From the NCBI GenBank assembly GCA_027924645.1, contig BSBN01000829.1, forward strand, positions 5,704,001-5,768,000: DNA of 64,000 nt, read 5' to 3'. The notes beneath the pieces are model-generated. The model saw nothing but the letters and a program-made list of their open reading frames with translations. It was not told where the DNA came from and searched no databases. Within the stretch, counting starts at the first letter, position 1, and each line of letters starts with the position of its first letter. The DNA is from Cunninghamia lanceolata (Eukaryota; Streptophyta; Pinopsida; Cupressales; Cupressaceae). Made by a program: the position numbers and the translations under genes. Below, piece by piece: positions 1 to 11,834 of the stretch.

Positions 1-1245
1 GATCCTGTGGACACAGGTATGTAGGCAATCTGGAGTATGAAGGAAATATCTAGAATCAAGCACAAGACAATGCATTCTCTTTCATCTTCCACCCTTTTTC
101 CAATCATCATCATCTTCGTTCATCTCATCTTTCTTCTATCATCCATCTCCCACATCACCAATAAATTCCCATAACTACATGTCATCATGTCTCATCATTG
201 TCGTACGGTGCTTTGATCTCATTGACATAGGGTATGTAGGCAATCTGGAATACAAAGGAAGTATCCAGTACACAAGTACAGATGATTCCTTCTTCCACCC
301 CCCATCCATCTATTCTATCTTCCCTTTTCTTCTCTTTGACTAACTCAGGAAGAACCAAACTATGCATGTCTCGATAGCTCAAGCACTTATCAAATCAAGG
401 GTAAGCCAAAGACATTTTTCCACATGTCTTAAGCCAACATCTACTTTATCAATCCAACATCTTAGCCTTCAATAGGATATATCTTTCGTCATAACAAGGT
501 GCTATCCAATCCACCCAAGAGCACCCTAAATTTGGCAAGAAAACATGATGGTAGTTTCTTTGGTTTTCTTTTGCTTTATCTTTTGTCCCTTTTGAATACC
601 TAACTTCAAGACTTCCTTGATCTATCATATCATGGTATGTTGTGATGAAGTATAGATTGGGGCATGGTCATTCACTTTTGTATGTTGTGCTTGTCGGATG
701 ATCTTATTCTTCTACTATGCCTAATGGTATCTTGTACATGTTGGGACTAGCATCTTGCATATCAATACCTTTTACATTTAAGAAGCTAAAAAATATCTTA
801 TGCACTAAGACTATTCTATGCTAAGACTATTTTCCATACATGTAACCAATAGGGTTTCATTATGTTTAGTGGAAATTAGTTCAAACCTTTTCTTGTAGAG
901 TCAAAGTCCATCTCAAAACAACTAATATTCATATCTTGTATCTTGACAAGGTTGTATTAGCCTATAGCGCATTGGATACCCGACACCTTGGTCTTTATAC
1001 CTTGGCAAATAACATCTAGTGCCATATCAACATAAGGATTACAAATCTCTAAATTTTGACAACCATTTGAAGCTACCTTCACCATCCACTCCTCACCTAA
1101 TTGATCAATGGTTTCATCATTTTCTCTCTGATCATCATCTTCATCCTATCAAAAAAGTGTGTTAGACATACATCGCCCTAATTTTTCATTTGAAGCAAAC
1201 CCTAATTCTTCTGTTTCATCCCCTCTTTCACTTGCCCAATCCCTA
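1..1245 (+). mobile_element. E0: 3' non-coding part of an older Tat-like LTR element
   Basis: No reading frame of any size is visible. The stretch resembles the post-pol region of E1 near 22.6 kb: the block TATGTAGGCARTCTGG followed by GAARTATCYAG occurs at about 18-52, again at 233-268, and in E1 at about 22623-22660. It ends with CCCTA at 1241-1245, which is repeated at 63524-63528 on the far side of E1, so this piece continues at 63529. There a purine tract and an LTR start follow. I infer it is the 3' untranslated region of a Tat-like element whose coding part lies left of the window. The rest is AT-rich and pyrimidine-rich with no gene signal. Confidence 0.7.
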
Positions 1246-2363
1246 TGTAGACACCTAAAAATGTCTTTATCATCAAGCTAACTCCCAACATCCCTAAACA
1301 TACCAATTTCCCTTCTAATTAATTAATTAAATTTTTATTTTTAATTATCCCTTCATCACCTAATTTTTCATCATTTTATCCCCTACAATTGAATTAATTT
1401 TATTAATTCAATAGTCCAACCTTACCTAATTAATCAACTAAATATGAAATATTAATTTGGTTAATTTCCCCTTTTTCATTAAACCCAATTAATTAGTTAA
1501 ATCACGTTTATCTAATTAATTCAGCGTATTAATTAACCTATCCCTACCCTAGTTAATTAAATATCTATTATTTAATTACCTAGCCTAACCTACATGACCC
1601 TAGACCTAGGATTAATTAAATAAAACCTTATTTAATTAATCTTAACCTCCCATTAACCCATTCCTTAATTTTTTCTAGCCATATTAATTAGGCTAATCAC
1701 CCTAATTAAATTGGTAAAATCTTGATTAACACCCTTTCCCACATTCTCCAAATAAAAAATTGAAATATATCCCATATAAATAAAATTTTTATACACGTGT
1801 CATAATCCTCATTTAATATCTCTTACACCCCTTACACATGTCATAACTCATTAATATCCACTCTTCCCCCAATGAATTTTTAATTTATTTTACTCTTCCC
1901 CATGTGAATTTTTAATTCACAGATAATCCATATCACCCAACCTCATTTAATTCACCCCTTTCCCAAGATGAATTTAAAATTCATCTTTATTCCTAGCCCT
2001 CCATTTTCAAAGATAAAATCTAGGCCCTCCATATCATCTTCATCCTGCACCATTGATCTCCCAAATCAATCTCAACCATTGGATCAAAATCCCTCCAAAA
2101 TGCCTATAAATACAACATCCTCCAAGCTATTTTATCATCCATTTATAAGTAAAGTTACCATGCTAAAATATCTCTTGAGCTAATTTGTGAGTTGCATTTG
2201 TGAGAGCAATTCACATATAATCTCTCATCTTGGGTATATCTAGGATCTCTTGGGTGCAAGCTTCTACACCCTATCTTGGATTGGTGGTCATTGTGAGGTA
2301 TAAGCTTGTGTTTTTCATGCATTTGTTTATGTTTTTACTTCATTTTGGATCTCACTAATCACA
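1246..2363 (+). repeat. E1 5' LTR
   Basis: Starts TGTAGACACC and ends AATCACA, directly followed by a TGG-starting primer site. It aligns along its whole length with 62403-63523. The first half is an AT-rich array of TTAATTAA and AATTAATT blocks separated by C-rich spacers; the second half has a TATA box and a short R/U5-like part. A small open frame beginning at 1968 is present in both LTRs, but it is LTR sequence and not evidence of a gene. Confidence 0.92.
2105..2112 (+). promoter_or_regulatory. TATA box of E1 5' LTR
   Basis: TATAAATA sits about 250 bp before the LTR end and is preserved in the 3' LTR at 63264-63271. Position and conservation fit the core promoter that would start the genomic RNA roughly 30 bp downstream. 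Confidence 0.6.
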
Positions 2364-2364
2364 T

Positions 2365-2383
2365 TGGCACACCCAGTGGGACC
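2365..2383 (+). other. E1 primer-binding-site region
   Basis: TGGCACACCCAGTGGGACC begins one base after the LTR end. E3 has TGGTGCCCACCATGGGGCC at the same place, so this is a conserved primer site. It is not the initiator-Met type (TGGTATCAGAGC) seen in E2 and E4. I do not assign a tRNA. Confidence 0.65.
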
Positions 2384-5300
2384 CACAAGGTCTCTATCTA
2401 ATATTTTGTGTGAGCTTTTTTGCTTTTGAGATGTGTTTTTGCAGGTGTAGTGCCTTTTCTTTGCAAAGTGGCGCTAGCTCATCGCAAAGTGATGCCATTG
2501 CCATGCATAGTGGCACTATTTTCGAACAACAAGCCAAACTCCATTTTGGCTTCAAAACCCTTTACCTTTTCTTATTTTTGAGATTTTTAGCATTCTTCAT
2601 CTTAGTTTTTGCAAGAAAAGTATAGGAATAGGGGGGTTATGTTGAAATTTTTAAAATTGTAACTTGCACATCTTGAAAATTTATATCTTTGATTTAGGTC
2701 TAAACAAGCATTTGTGGAAGCTTTGTTCATGTGTTTTTAATGATAACAGGGCTAACAAACTATATGTAACCTCTTACAATCAAAATCTTGGTTGAAAACT
2801 TGTGTTTTTGAAATAGTGTCCACCTCTGCCCTATATTAGCGCCATCTACGCCCAAAACAATGCCTTCATCCACAGCAGCTGAACAGACCAAACACGAAGA
2901 CACAGCAACACTATCCAATCATTTTTTGACACCTTCTTTAGTTTTAGAGCTATATTTGTCTTTATTAGTGCTATCTTGTATATGAGTGCCATTTGTAACT
3001 GTTGTAATGCCATCCTTAATTCTGGTGCCATATTTAACTAGTATAGCACAATACTTGTAATCAGTGCAATCTGTAAATATTTTAGTACTATTTCCTAGGA
3101 TAGTTAGGTCATGTCCTATGCTCTGTCAGCAGTGCCATTTTTAGTTTGTGTGGCATGATTTTAGGTTTTGATGATGCTATTTTATCATTATTTTCTGTGC
3201 CAACATTGGGTTCTATGTAGGGTGTTGTCTCTATTCTACAGGTTGTGCTCATTTGTCCAAGATCATCATCTCAAGACCACTAACAATATTTTTGTAGGGT
3301 TTTATTAGATTAAATCACATTTCAATTAGTGCACATAAAAGGAAACCTTGCATGTTAGTGTAGAAAACATTTCAATTGGTGCACTAAAATCAATCATTGG
3401 CTTGTCAAACAAACAACAAACAAACATTTCATTTGGTGTACCTAAAAAGAATCCTTTTGTGTGCCTAGAATATATAACATTTGACTTTGGTGCAATACAA
3501 TTAACAAGTGTTTGCAAATAACTTTAGGCACATTTTGATTTGGGTTTGAAAAGAACATTAGTGAGTGTTTGTCATCCTTGGTGCGCTTGCACATTTTGTC
3601 ACCCAAGAGTTAGAATCAAAGTATCCTCTCCCCTCACCTTCAAAAGGATCTTGGGTGAAGAGAAATGGTTCCATCCTCTTTTTTCTAGAAAGTTGGCCTG
3701 CCCTTGAGACACATCCTAATAGAGAACTCATTGGCGACCCCAAGTGGTACTTTCATCTGGTCTGCTCTATGTCAAATAGGATAAGGTGAAAGCTGAGTCC
3801 AAATTGGTATGAACATTTACCATTTGATTCTAGCTTGAAAGGAAGTAGTACCTTTGTGTATATGAGACTCCTAGTAGAGCTAGTCAAAACCTTAAGTGGT
3901 TTATCGGGTGCTCATAATGTGTCGATTCCCCATATGTACCCCCACTATCAACCATTGTTTTAGAAGCCCAAAACCCTCTACTTGTTGATACAAGAGGTCA
4001 GAAGATCGAGCCATCCCACATTTTCATAGCTCATGCTAGATATAGAAAAGTATCTCAAGGTTTGCGAGCCTTGGGGACTTGGAACTTGGTGTGCCTGAGA
4101 AGTGAGTGCGTTGTAAGGGGGAGCCTATGCCCCAAGTTCTTGGAGCTATACACCACAAGTAGGCACAACTAGGTAACCAAGTGGGAACTCAACAAGTACT
4201 GTCCTATCCTCACCTTAGGTTGTGCAAAGTGCTTATTAAAATCTTCACATCTTTGTTTCACAAACAAATTTTTGGCTATTGTGTTCTATTGTGCTTGAAG
4301 TGTTTTCAAAATACTTGCCAATAAACAACAACATTTGAGACATCATTTCAAAATTTGATCAACCTTCATCGAAATTTACCATCAAAATCTACCATTTTCC
4401 AAAGCATTGACCAACATTGACCTGTTTCACTACTATTTTTGTCTGTTTTGGCTCCATTTACCTAATTTTTGGTGCTATTTACAGATCGATTTGCCCAAAG
4501 CTTTAGGAAATTATTTTGGGATCTTTAGGGCTTGCCTATCCATAATCCATAACCACATTTCCAAAATCTATCAAAAAAACCTACATTCATCCAAAAATTC
4601 CCAATCATACCACCATTTGGACCTTAGAGAATTAATCATTAATACCATTATACCCTTTATCATACCTTCAAGCATAATCGTTATACATTCATTTGCATAG
4701 CTTCTGATCCTCCTTACCTTTTGGACCAAATAACATCCTTCTACAAATCCATTCCCAAATCCCTTTGCTCCTTCCATCAAGAACACATCCAAAATATCAT
4801 AATCCAAACATCAATCAAAACATCCATCAACATCCAAAAATCAAATTCAAAAATTCAATCTTTGAACTAAAGTTGAATCTAGGTTTAATCTTTCACACCC
4901 TATTTATCTTGATTGGTCATTAGTCTACCTTCAAGTAGAATAATCATCCCCTTTTGTGTAAGGTCATAAGTCTACCCCAAGCAAAGAGAAAAAAAACCAT
5001 TGTACAACACCTAAAATCTAGATCCTACTTGAGCTCATTTATTGACTTCAAAATCTCTTTCCAAAAACATCATCCAAATCTGTCATATCAAACATCTAGG
5101 TCACCTAACGTTTTCCTTAGTTGATGCATCCTCCAAAATCACCATCAAAATTCTCACATCAAACAATCCAAATCTATCCTTTATCCATTTGGTCCATTTT
5201 TTTGTGAAAAAATCAACCTTCTTGACATTCATCACCCTTAGGTTACCACCTCTTGAGATTTATCTCCCAAGGGTGAAAAACTATAATCACACCATAATTT

Positions 5301-5458
5301 CCTTTCACCTTTAGATTTAGATTATAGGGAATGTGCTCTCTTGCACCCAAATCTTTATTCCATTCCATTACCATATCCCCTTTCGGTCCAATAAATCAAA
5401 CCAAATTCTCTAAGGTCTCCATCTTCATCCATCACACAATCAAAACCCATATTCTTGC
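2384..5458 (+). other. E1 5' leader, non-coding
   Basis: About 3 kb without a credible frame. Between about 2440 and 3200 a short degenerate motif, roughly AGTGCCATYTNTA with variants AGTGGCRCTA and ATGCCATC, recurs ten or more times. A block around 3963-3987 (AAGCCCAAAACCCTCTACTTG) matches the E3 leader at 30751-30778, so it is conserved between two element families. The rest is AT-rich. A long untranslated leader is usual in Ogre/Tat elements. Confidence 0.65.
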
Positions 5459-6658
5459 ATGCCCATAACAAGATCCCAACACAAGAAAAATCAAGATATG
5501 GCCAACTTTGGACATAACATGGGAATAGGGATGCCTCAAACCAACAAAGACAATATACCAATCGGCCAACAAGTGTTGAACATACCCTCAGTCTTCCAAA
5601 TGACATCATATGGTCCAAATGAAAACCCCTTCTCCTTCTTACAACCACCACAACCACCCATCCAAAACACCGCCTTCATTAACCAAATAGATCAAGATGT
5701 CCTAGACTTTACACAAGATCCTGACAACATGGATATGCTTGATAAAGTTCTAAGAGTGGATCAAAATAGATATCTTGATTTCCTCCTCAAAATTGGTGCC
5801 CAACCATCCACGTCCAACACCAATCCCATGACATCCTCTCAACCATCTACATCAAACACCAACCCTACCATATCATAAACCTCAAACCCTGCCGTATCGA
5901 CCACTTCCACAAATTCTAATGGTGCCACATCTACAACTCCCACTAACGTATCAACCACATCTAATGTCTCTAATCCTACCATCTCCAACCCTGTTGTCAC
6001 ATCCACCACCATAACAAACGTAAACCCTTCCATTCCCCAAATCACTTTGGGCATCCAAAGCAACCCTACACACATGAGTACCTCCACAAGTGTGCCTCCA
6101 CTCAACCCCCACACCATAGCTTACATGAGCCAATTATTTTTACAACTACCTCACAACACGATCAATCCATCCAATGTCAACCCATCCAATTTCACATATG
6201 TACAAAATCTCATAGTATCATTAATGCAACATAATCCCAATCCCCAATTGTCACCTCACATTCTCCAACAAATCCATGCTTACCAACAATATCTTGTGCA
6301 ACTCAACCAAAAGACCATCCTGCAAAATCAAACCATCATACCCCAAAATCAAAACCTCATACACCAAAACCAAACAAACCAATACCAAATTCTACCAAAC
6401 CTCCAACATCTCATCAACCAACAAACCTACATACCACAACCACCATCAACACCGAACCTAACAAGCATTGTGTAAACCTTAATCCAAAAGGTAGACGATA
6501 TGCAACATGGTGGCAAACTCAAACAATATTCCTTTGCGAATATTTGTCCCTTTCCATTTGATCAGACATTATACATGCCTCCCTTCCCTAAAAACTTTGA
6601 AACACCAAAATTTGACAAATATAAGGGAAAGAGAGACCCTAGGGATCACCTTAGGGAG

Positions 6659-7540
6659 TGTAAATCAAAAAATTTGGATTTACAAATGGAAATGATCAAA
6701 CAATGAAATGCATAACCTAAACCCAAATCATTCAATACCTCAAAGATGCAAGGTGAATTGTTTGATTGATTTGATATGTTGGTTGTTCACAATTTGACAG
6801 CATAATATTTTCATAGGATTGGGATGATAGATGGAAGATAATGGATGAATGATGCAAAAGCTCTAAAGATATTTCGACATCCTAAGAATACTCCAACTCA
6901 ATGCCTCCTGATGGCTTATGAGCGGGTTGATTTATAGGAAAGGCTTGGTTCAAATGGATGGTTGAGATTGAAAGGCTACATGATTGATGTGGATCACTAG
7001 GATTGATTAGTTATTCCCACTCTTCAAGGAAGTTGTAGTCATGTGACAAGTGTAATGAGGAGGATAGGGCTCCTATGTGACTATGTACACAAATACTAAA
7101 ATTAGGTCCCATTAGTTGTACATGTGAAAGATTTTAAATGAAGGTTGTACTACCATACATGAGTCAATTGAGAGATGGACAAGTGTCGAAATATGATGAA
7201 AGGTGAGGACTTAATTCAAATATTTTATTTGAATTAGTTGGGATATGTGAGGGAAATTAATTAAATAAATAAAATTTATTTAATTAATTGGAAAGTGGGA
7301 TTATGAATGTGAAATTAATTAAATAAATAAAATTTATTTAATTAATTGGCTAAGTGGGATAAGGATGGGATTAAGATGGGATTTTAATTAAATAAAAAAA
7401 ATTATTTAATTAATTGGGTTAATGGGATAAGTGGGATTAAGAGTGGGATTAGGATAAAATGCTACATGATGTCTAAGTGATGTTTTAAACTAGGTGTTGC
7501 AAGACATGGACAAATTTGGGGACAAATTTGTGTGTCTACA
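6659..7540 (-). repeat. S1: solo LTR in E1 gag, antisense, E0-like family
   Basis: An 882-bp block with TG...CA ends, flanked by GGGAG (6654-6658) and AGGAG (7541-7545), a 4/5 target duplication. On the minus strand it begins TGTAGACACACAAA, like the LTR starts of E0, E1 and E3. It has a TATAAATC box on the minus strand near 6930-6940 and two copies of a long palindrome shared with the E0 LTR. Only one LTR is present and the gag frame continues on both sides, so the internal part and the other LTR were lost by recombination. Confidence 0.82.
7255..7347. repeat. Two copies of a 35-bp LTR palindrome
   Basis: Two identical hairpin-like palindromes, 7255-7289 and 7313-7347, each with 15-bp perfect arms AATTAATTAAATAAA and its complement around a 5-base loop. 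A third, weaker version follows at about 7385-7416. The same 15-bp arms with a 5-base loop occur in the E0 LTR at 63838-63872. Confidence 0.85.
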
Positions 7541-8211
7541 AGGAGCTCTACATCTCTTTCCTAGAGGACTCAAACAATGACACATATCTAATGAGACTTT
7601 TCCCTAGAAGCCTAGGTAGTCAAGCCGTTGAATGGTTTGCACACGTTCCTCTGAGCATTAGATCTTTCCCTGAGCTTGCGCAGAAATTTGTTAACCACTT
7701 CTCCTACAATTTTGAACACAAAATATCCATGATAGACCTTTGTAACACCAAACAAAAGAGCAGAGAATCCTTCACTCATTCTTACAAAGGTGGAGAGGCT
7801 TAGCAAGCAAACTCCCTTGGCTGATCCCCGAGAAACAATTAGTCACCATGTTTGTGGCTAATCTTAACCAAGAAATGGGATTCCATTTACAAATCCTATG
7901 TATGTCCACTTTTGAGGAAGTCATCGACAAGGGTACCACCATCGAAAGAGCACTTATTGCCAAAGGTTTGATTAAACTATATGACAACAAGCCCTACAAC
8001 AATATCAACAACAAAAACAACAATAAAATCAACATCAACACCCCAAATACAAGCAATAACAACATGCAATCAAATGAGAAACCACGCTTTTGGGGTAAGA
8101 ACAAGAACACCCTCAACAACAAAGTCACTGATGTGAAGGTTGTCCAAAATGTACAAAGACAAGCATCTCCAAGCACATACACCACCATTGTAAATATTCC
8201 CAAAGGTCATC

Positions 8212-9830
8212 TGGTGCAGGAGCACCCCTACAAAACAGGACATAAGTCTATTTTTAGCATGTTAGGATATAAGTCTATTTTTAGTATGTTTGACTTCATG
8301 ATGTAATAAGGTCCATTGGACCAATGCGTATGTATTAGATCAACCTAGGAGAATGTGCAGGTAGTTAGGAGTTTGGTATGCCAGTTGTCTTAGCTGTCTC
8401 CTCCCAGCCGCTTGGAAGCTCCCAGCCGCTGGGAATCGAGTTGGTAGTACTTGCGAAGGATTACTATTTATGCCCTAGATCAGTTTGTTTTAGATAGAGT
8501 AGATACAGAGGAGACTAGACAATGGAGAATTGATAGTTTGGTGAGGTTTTAGCATTGCAAAATCAGACACATTTGTGATACAGTGAGACTGTGGAACTTG
8601 TATGCATCTCTATTATTGAAAATAAGAGGATCCCATTGATTTCATTTGTCTGGTTCACAAGATATCTATATATTGATTCTTTTTTGGTTATAGGTGAATG
8701 GATTCATTCAACCCTTCCACCAGTTGATTCTCTTAATCGGTGGAAAGGACATGTACATTAGTTTAGTTTGCATCTTTATTTTTCTGTTTATGCATTTCAT
8801 GTTTGTGGGATCAATTTGTAGCATGCTGTGAATTACCCTAGCATCCTCATGTGCTAGGGTTAGGAGGATAAATTTCTAAGTGTGAATCACTCAGATGATG
8901 ATCCGACCTGATCGTCATGTTTTCTTTGTGAAGTTGTGAAGCTCTGGGAATTTTATGCATTTGACGGATATATAGCATCTACATGCAACACTACAGACTA
9001 TGTAAATTGCACCTACATCTGTGCACATATCGCTATCCAGATCAGGTCTTGAAACTTAGGGAAAATGCATGTTTTGGGTGCATCAGGATGATATAGGTGG
9101 GATGTATATTTCCTATGTATATCATCGTCAGGATCATCATTTTGTGTGTATCCATCATCCGCATATCGCTATTGTATGCTGGAGCATGCATGCAGGTCAA
9201 GGTACAAGTAAACGGGTCAATGCTGAGTCAAAGTCACCTTTGCTAAAGAAAGGAAGAGGATCATCTTTTGTTTGAGTATCAGGTAGCCGAGGATCACATA
9301 GATCATCATTAGGATATTAGGATATAACCCGACAATTCATATCATGCTGCAGAGTATGTAAGTGAGTCTTACATGTGGGTGACATCGACATCAGGTGCAT
9401 GTGACGTCATCATCATCAGGACATTTGCAAATATCACCTGATAAAAGGTTTATCTTGCTGACGACAAGTATTTGGCATTGGCATAGGATATCAGGTTGAG
9501 CAGTGTGAAGTGTCCGCCGACGGAAGGAATATTTGGTGGAACATTCGTCGTGTGTATAAAGTTGAGTATCATCATCAGGATGTGTCAATGTAACCTGATA
9601 AATTGCATCTTGATGCTGGTTGTGTAAATTGGTCGAATATCATGATGCTACAGATAGAGTTAGGCAAAAGGTCAAAGATTTGTCTGTAGGAGGATATCGG
9701 TTGGCAAAGAAAATATGATGATGCTGACAAGTTTTAGACATACATGTTGTATGTCAAGATTTTAGCTGTTTAGTGGGTTTAATGGGTTTTTCATCCTGTT
9801 TATAAGCTTTTGCTGTGGGACTCTGCATCA
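8212..9830 (+). repeat. E2 5' LTR
   Basis: Starts TGGTGCAGGAGC (TGCAGGAGC three bases later is an alternative start) and ends CTCTGCATCA. It aligns end to end with 14558-16176, differing mainly by scattered C/T and G/A changes. It contains a 23-bp direct repeat of the type GACATAAGTCTATTTTTAG near 8240-8290. Later it carries several CATCATCAGGA/ATCATCATTAGG-type repeats around 9080-9600. Confidence 0.92.
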
Positions 9831-9833
9831 TAG

Positions 9834-9845
9834 TGGTATAAGAGC
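9834..9845 (+). other. E2 primer binding site (initiator Met tRNA type)
   Basis: TGGTATAAGAGC, three bases after the LTR end, matches the standard TGGTATCAGAGC at 11 of 12 positions. The one mismatch is C to A. Confidence 0.85.
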
Positions 9846-9884
9846 AAAGGAAGGATCTTCTGGAAAACATAAGAAGATAGCAAG

Positions 9885-11024
9885 ATGTCAGATGAAGAAG
9901 GAACATCAGAGATTTCAGGAAGGATGACCAACGCTGAGTTGGCAGTTCTGGTAAAGAAGCAGAATGCTGAGAGCAAGGCCGTGAAGGTTCAGAATCAGGA
10001 ATTGAAGGATGAATTAGAGAAGTTGAGGGACAGAGTAGGTTTTGGTAGAGAAGAAGATAGGAAAGAAGAAGAGATCCCTAGGTGGAATGAGGAGGTTGTT
10101 CTTGCAGACCAGAGGCCACTATTGAATGCCCTCAAAGCCATGGAGAGGAGAACCATGGATGTGAAACTAGATTTTCTAGTGTTTATAGGAAAGATGGAAC
10201 TTGATTCAGTGATGGAGTGGATAGACTCCTTGAACAATTTCTTTAAAACAGAGGAGATACCAGAACATCAAAGAGTGAAGATAGCCCAATCAAAGATGAA
10301 AGAAGCTGCATTGACATGGTTGAATTTTGTCCAAGATGACAGAGTACAGGAAGGAAGGTGTAGAGTCACTACATGGAAGAAGATGATGGCATTAGTAAAG
10401 GAAGCCTACTTTCCATTGGATTACAATATCCAATTACACAAGAGAAAGCAAAACCTAAAGCAGAAGGAGCTAGATGTCAGCTCATATACAGAGGAATTCA
10501 TGAAAATTTGTGTGAAGACAAAGGTAAAAGAAAGTGAGGAAGAAAAGGTAGCCAGATACTTTAATGGATTGAGGTTCAACATTTAGGAAGATTTGAATCT
10601 GCATAATATAGATACAGTTTAGAAATGTTTTCAGTTGGCATTGAAATTGGAAGAGAAGTTAAAGAGAAGACAAGAACAACATAATAGAAGAATAGGAAAA
10701 TAGCAAAGAGGTGGAAGAGGTCCTTTCAGAGGCAGAGGACATGGACATGGATATCAGGGAGAATCCAGTCATGACAATAGCAAGGGAAATAATAGTCAGA
10801 ACCAGAGAGAAAGTTACAGTCAGTAAGGAAACTTCAGAGGCAGAAGACCTTTCAGAGGAAGATCCCAGGGTAGAGGATCCATCAGATGTTATAATTGTAA
10901 CAAAGAAGGCCATATAGCCAACAGAAGACTAGAAAAGGCCACAAGCTCAACAGGAGAAAGGAGAACAAATCTGATACAAGAACCTGATAGTCAAAGTACA
11001 ACAGGCTCTAATGCTTTTCAGAGT
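9885..11024 (+). pseudogene. E2 gag
   Basis: Starts MSDEEGTSEIS at the first ATG after the leader. Residues about 17-50 are charged and look like a coiled coil (AELAVLVKKQNAESK onward). A retrotransposon capsid domain follows (LTWLNFVQ, YNIQLHKRKQNLKQKE). Then comes a Gly/Arg/Gln-rich stretch and a zinc knuckle CYNCNKEGHIANR near 10884-10920, whose last Cys is replaced by Arg. In-frame stops lie at 10584, 10620, 10701 and 10824; the first three are TAG. There is no frameshift and the frame runs on into protease, so gag and pol were one polyprotein. RNA binding would be impaired by the lost Cys. Confidence 0.88.
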
Positions 11025-11834
11025 GTGAATGCTCTTGATAATTATGGATATCCAGAGAGTGGAGAATCTCTGATGATGAGAAGAACAATGACTACCATGA
11101 AGGTACCTAACAAAGAACCCCCTCAAAGAAAGTCTCTTTTCAGAACAATTTGCAAAGAAGGAGGTAAGGCATGTAAAGTTTTAATTGATTCCGATTCTAT
11201 TGAAAATTTTGTATCTGATGAAATGGTGACAAAGCTTAAGCTTAGAAGATTGCCTCACCCATCCCCATATAAGGTCTCATGGCTTACCAAAGGTCAGTAA
11301 ACAGTTGTAGAAGAACAGGCTTGGGTAGAATTTTAGATTGGAGCATATAAAGACAGGTTGTTGTTTGACATTACCAAGATGGATGCTTGCAATCTTTTGT
11401 TTGGTAGACCATGGCAGTATGACTTGAAGGCATGCCATGATGGTGTTAGAAACACCTATACAATCACCAAGGATGGTCAGGTGATAGAGTTGCTACCATT
11501 AACAGAGAAGGAGGAGAAATCCAAAGGAAAAGAGGTGAAGGTAATGCTGATGGAAGGGAAACAATTCATGAAAGAAGTAGCAGCAGAAGGTGCAGTTGCA
11601 TATGCCCTAATTCCATGTATGACAGTGAATAAAGAACAGCAACAAGAAGTCAGGAAAGAGAAGAAGCTAATGTTCATAGACCCAACTATCCAAGAGCTAT
11701 CGGATAAGTATAAAGGTATCATCTCTGATGGAATGCCAAGATCCCTACCACCTATAACAAATATTAGCCATTGCATAGATCTAATTCCAGGATCGACACT
11801 TCCAAACAAGGCAGCATATAAGCTAACTCCAGAA
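11025..11834 (+). pseudogene. E2 protease region
   Basis: Retropepsin-like segment in the same frame as gag. The active-site region reads VLIDSDSIENFVSDEM where the family has D-S-G, so the catalytic triplet has lost its Gly. The flap and C-terminal part are recognisable (NLLFGRPWQYD near 11392-11424, family-typical LGRPW). Stops: TAA at 11298 and TAG at 11334. The tail connects to the reverse transcriptase through PRSLPPITNISHCIDLIPG, the usual linker in chromoviruses. Confidence 0.82.

Larger units (their letters stand above)
5459..8211 (+). pseudogene. E1 gag, N-terminal and middle part (split)
   Basis: The start MPITRSQ at 5459 is chosen because E3 gag starts with the similar MVLTRSQ. 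About 60 residues in, the protein becomes very rich in Asn, Gln, Thr, Ser and Pro until about 6475, including repeated QNQ steps near 6310-6385; E3 lacks this insert. From about 6530 it matches E3 gag (FDKYKGKRDPRDHLRE, then LMRLFPRSLGSQAVEWF after the solo LTR S1). S1 breaks the frame exactly between two codons, and leaving out S1 plus one 5-bp duplication restores it. Other damage: stops at the end of the segment near 5876 and near 6473, and a one-base shift near 7780. The segment ends where E2 is inserted; the frame resumes at 16182 with the zinc knuckle. Non-functional. Confidence 0.85.

Noticed and set aside
1968..2183. Open frame MNLKFIFIPSPPF, also at 63127-63312
   Set aside because: Lies inside both E1 LTRs; conserved only because the LTRs are copies.
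9080..9600. Repeated ATCATCA/CATCAGGA words as a possible regulatory array
   Set aside because: Present in both E2 LTRs, short and irregular; I could not define a unit.
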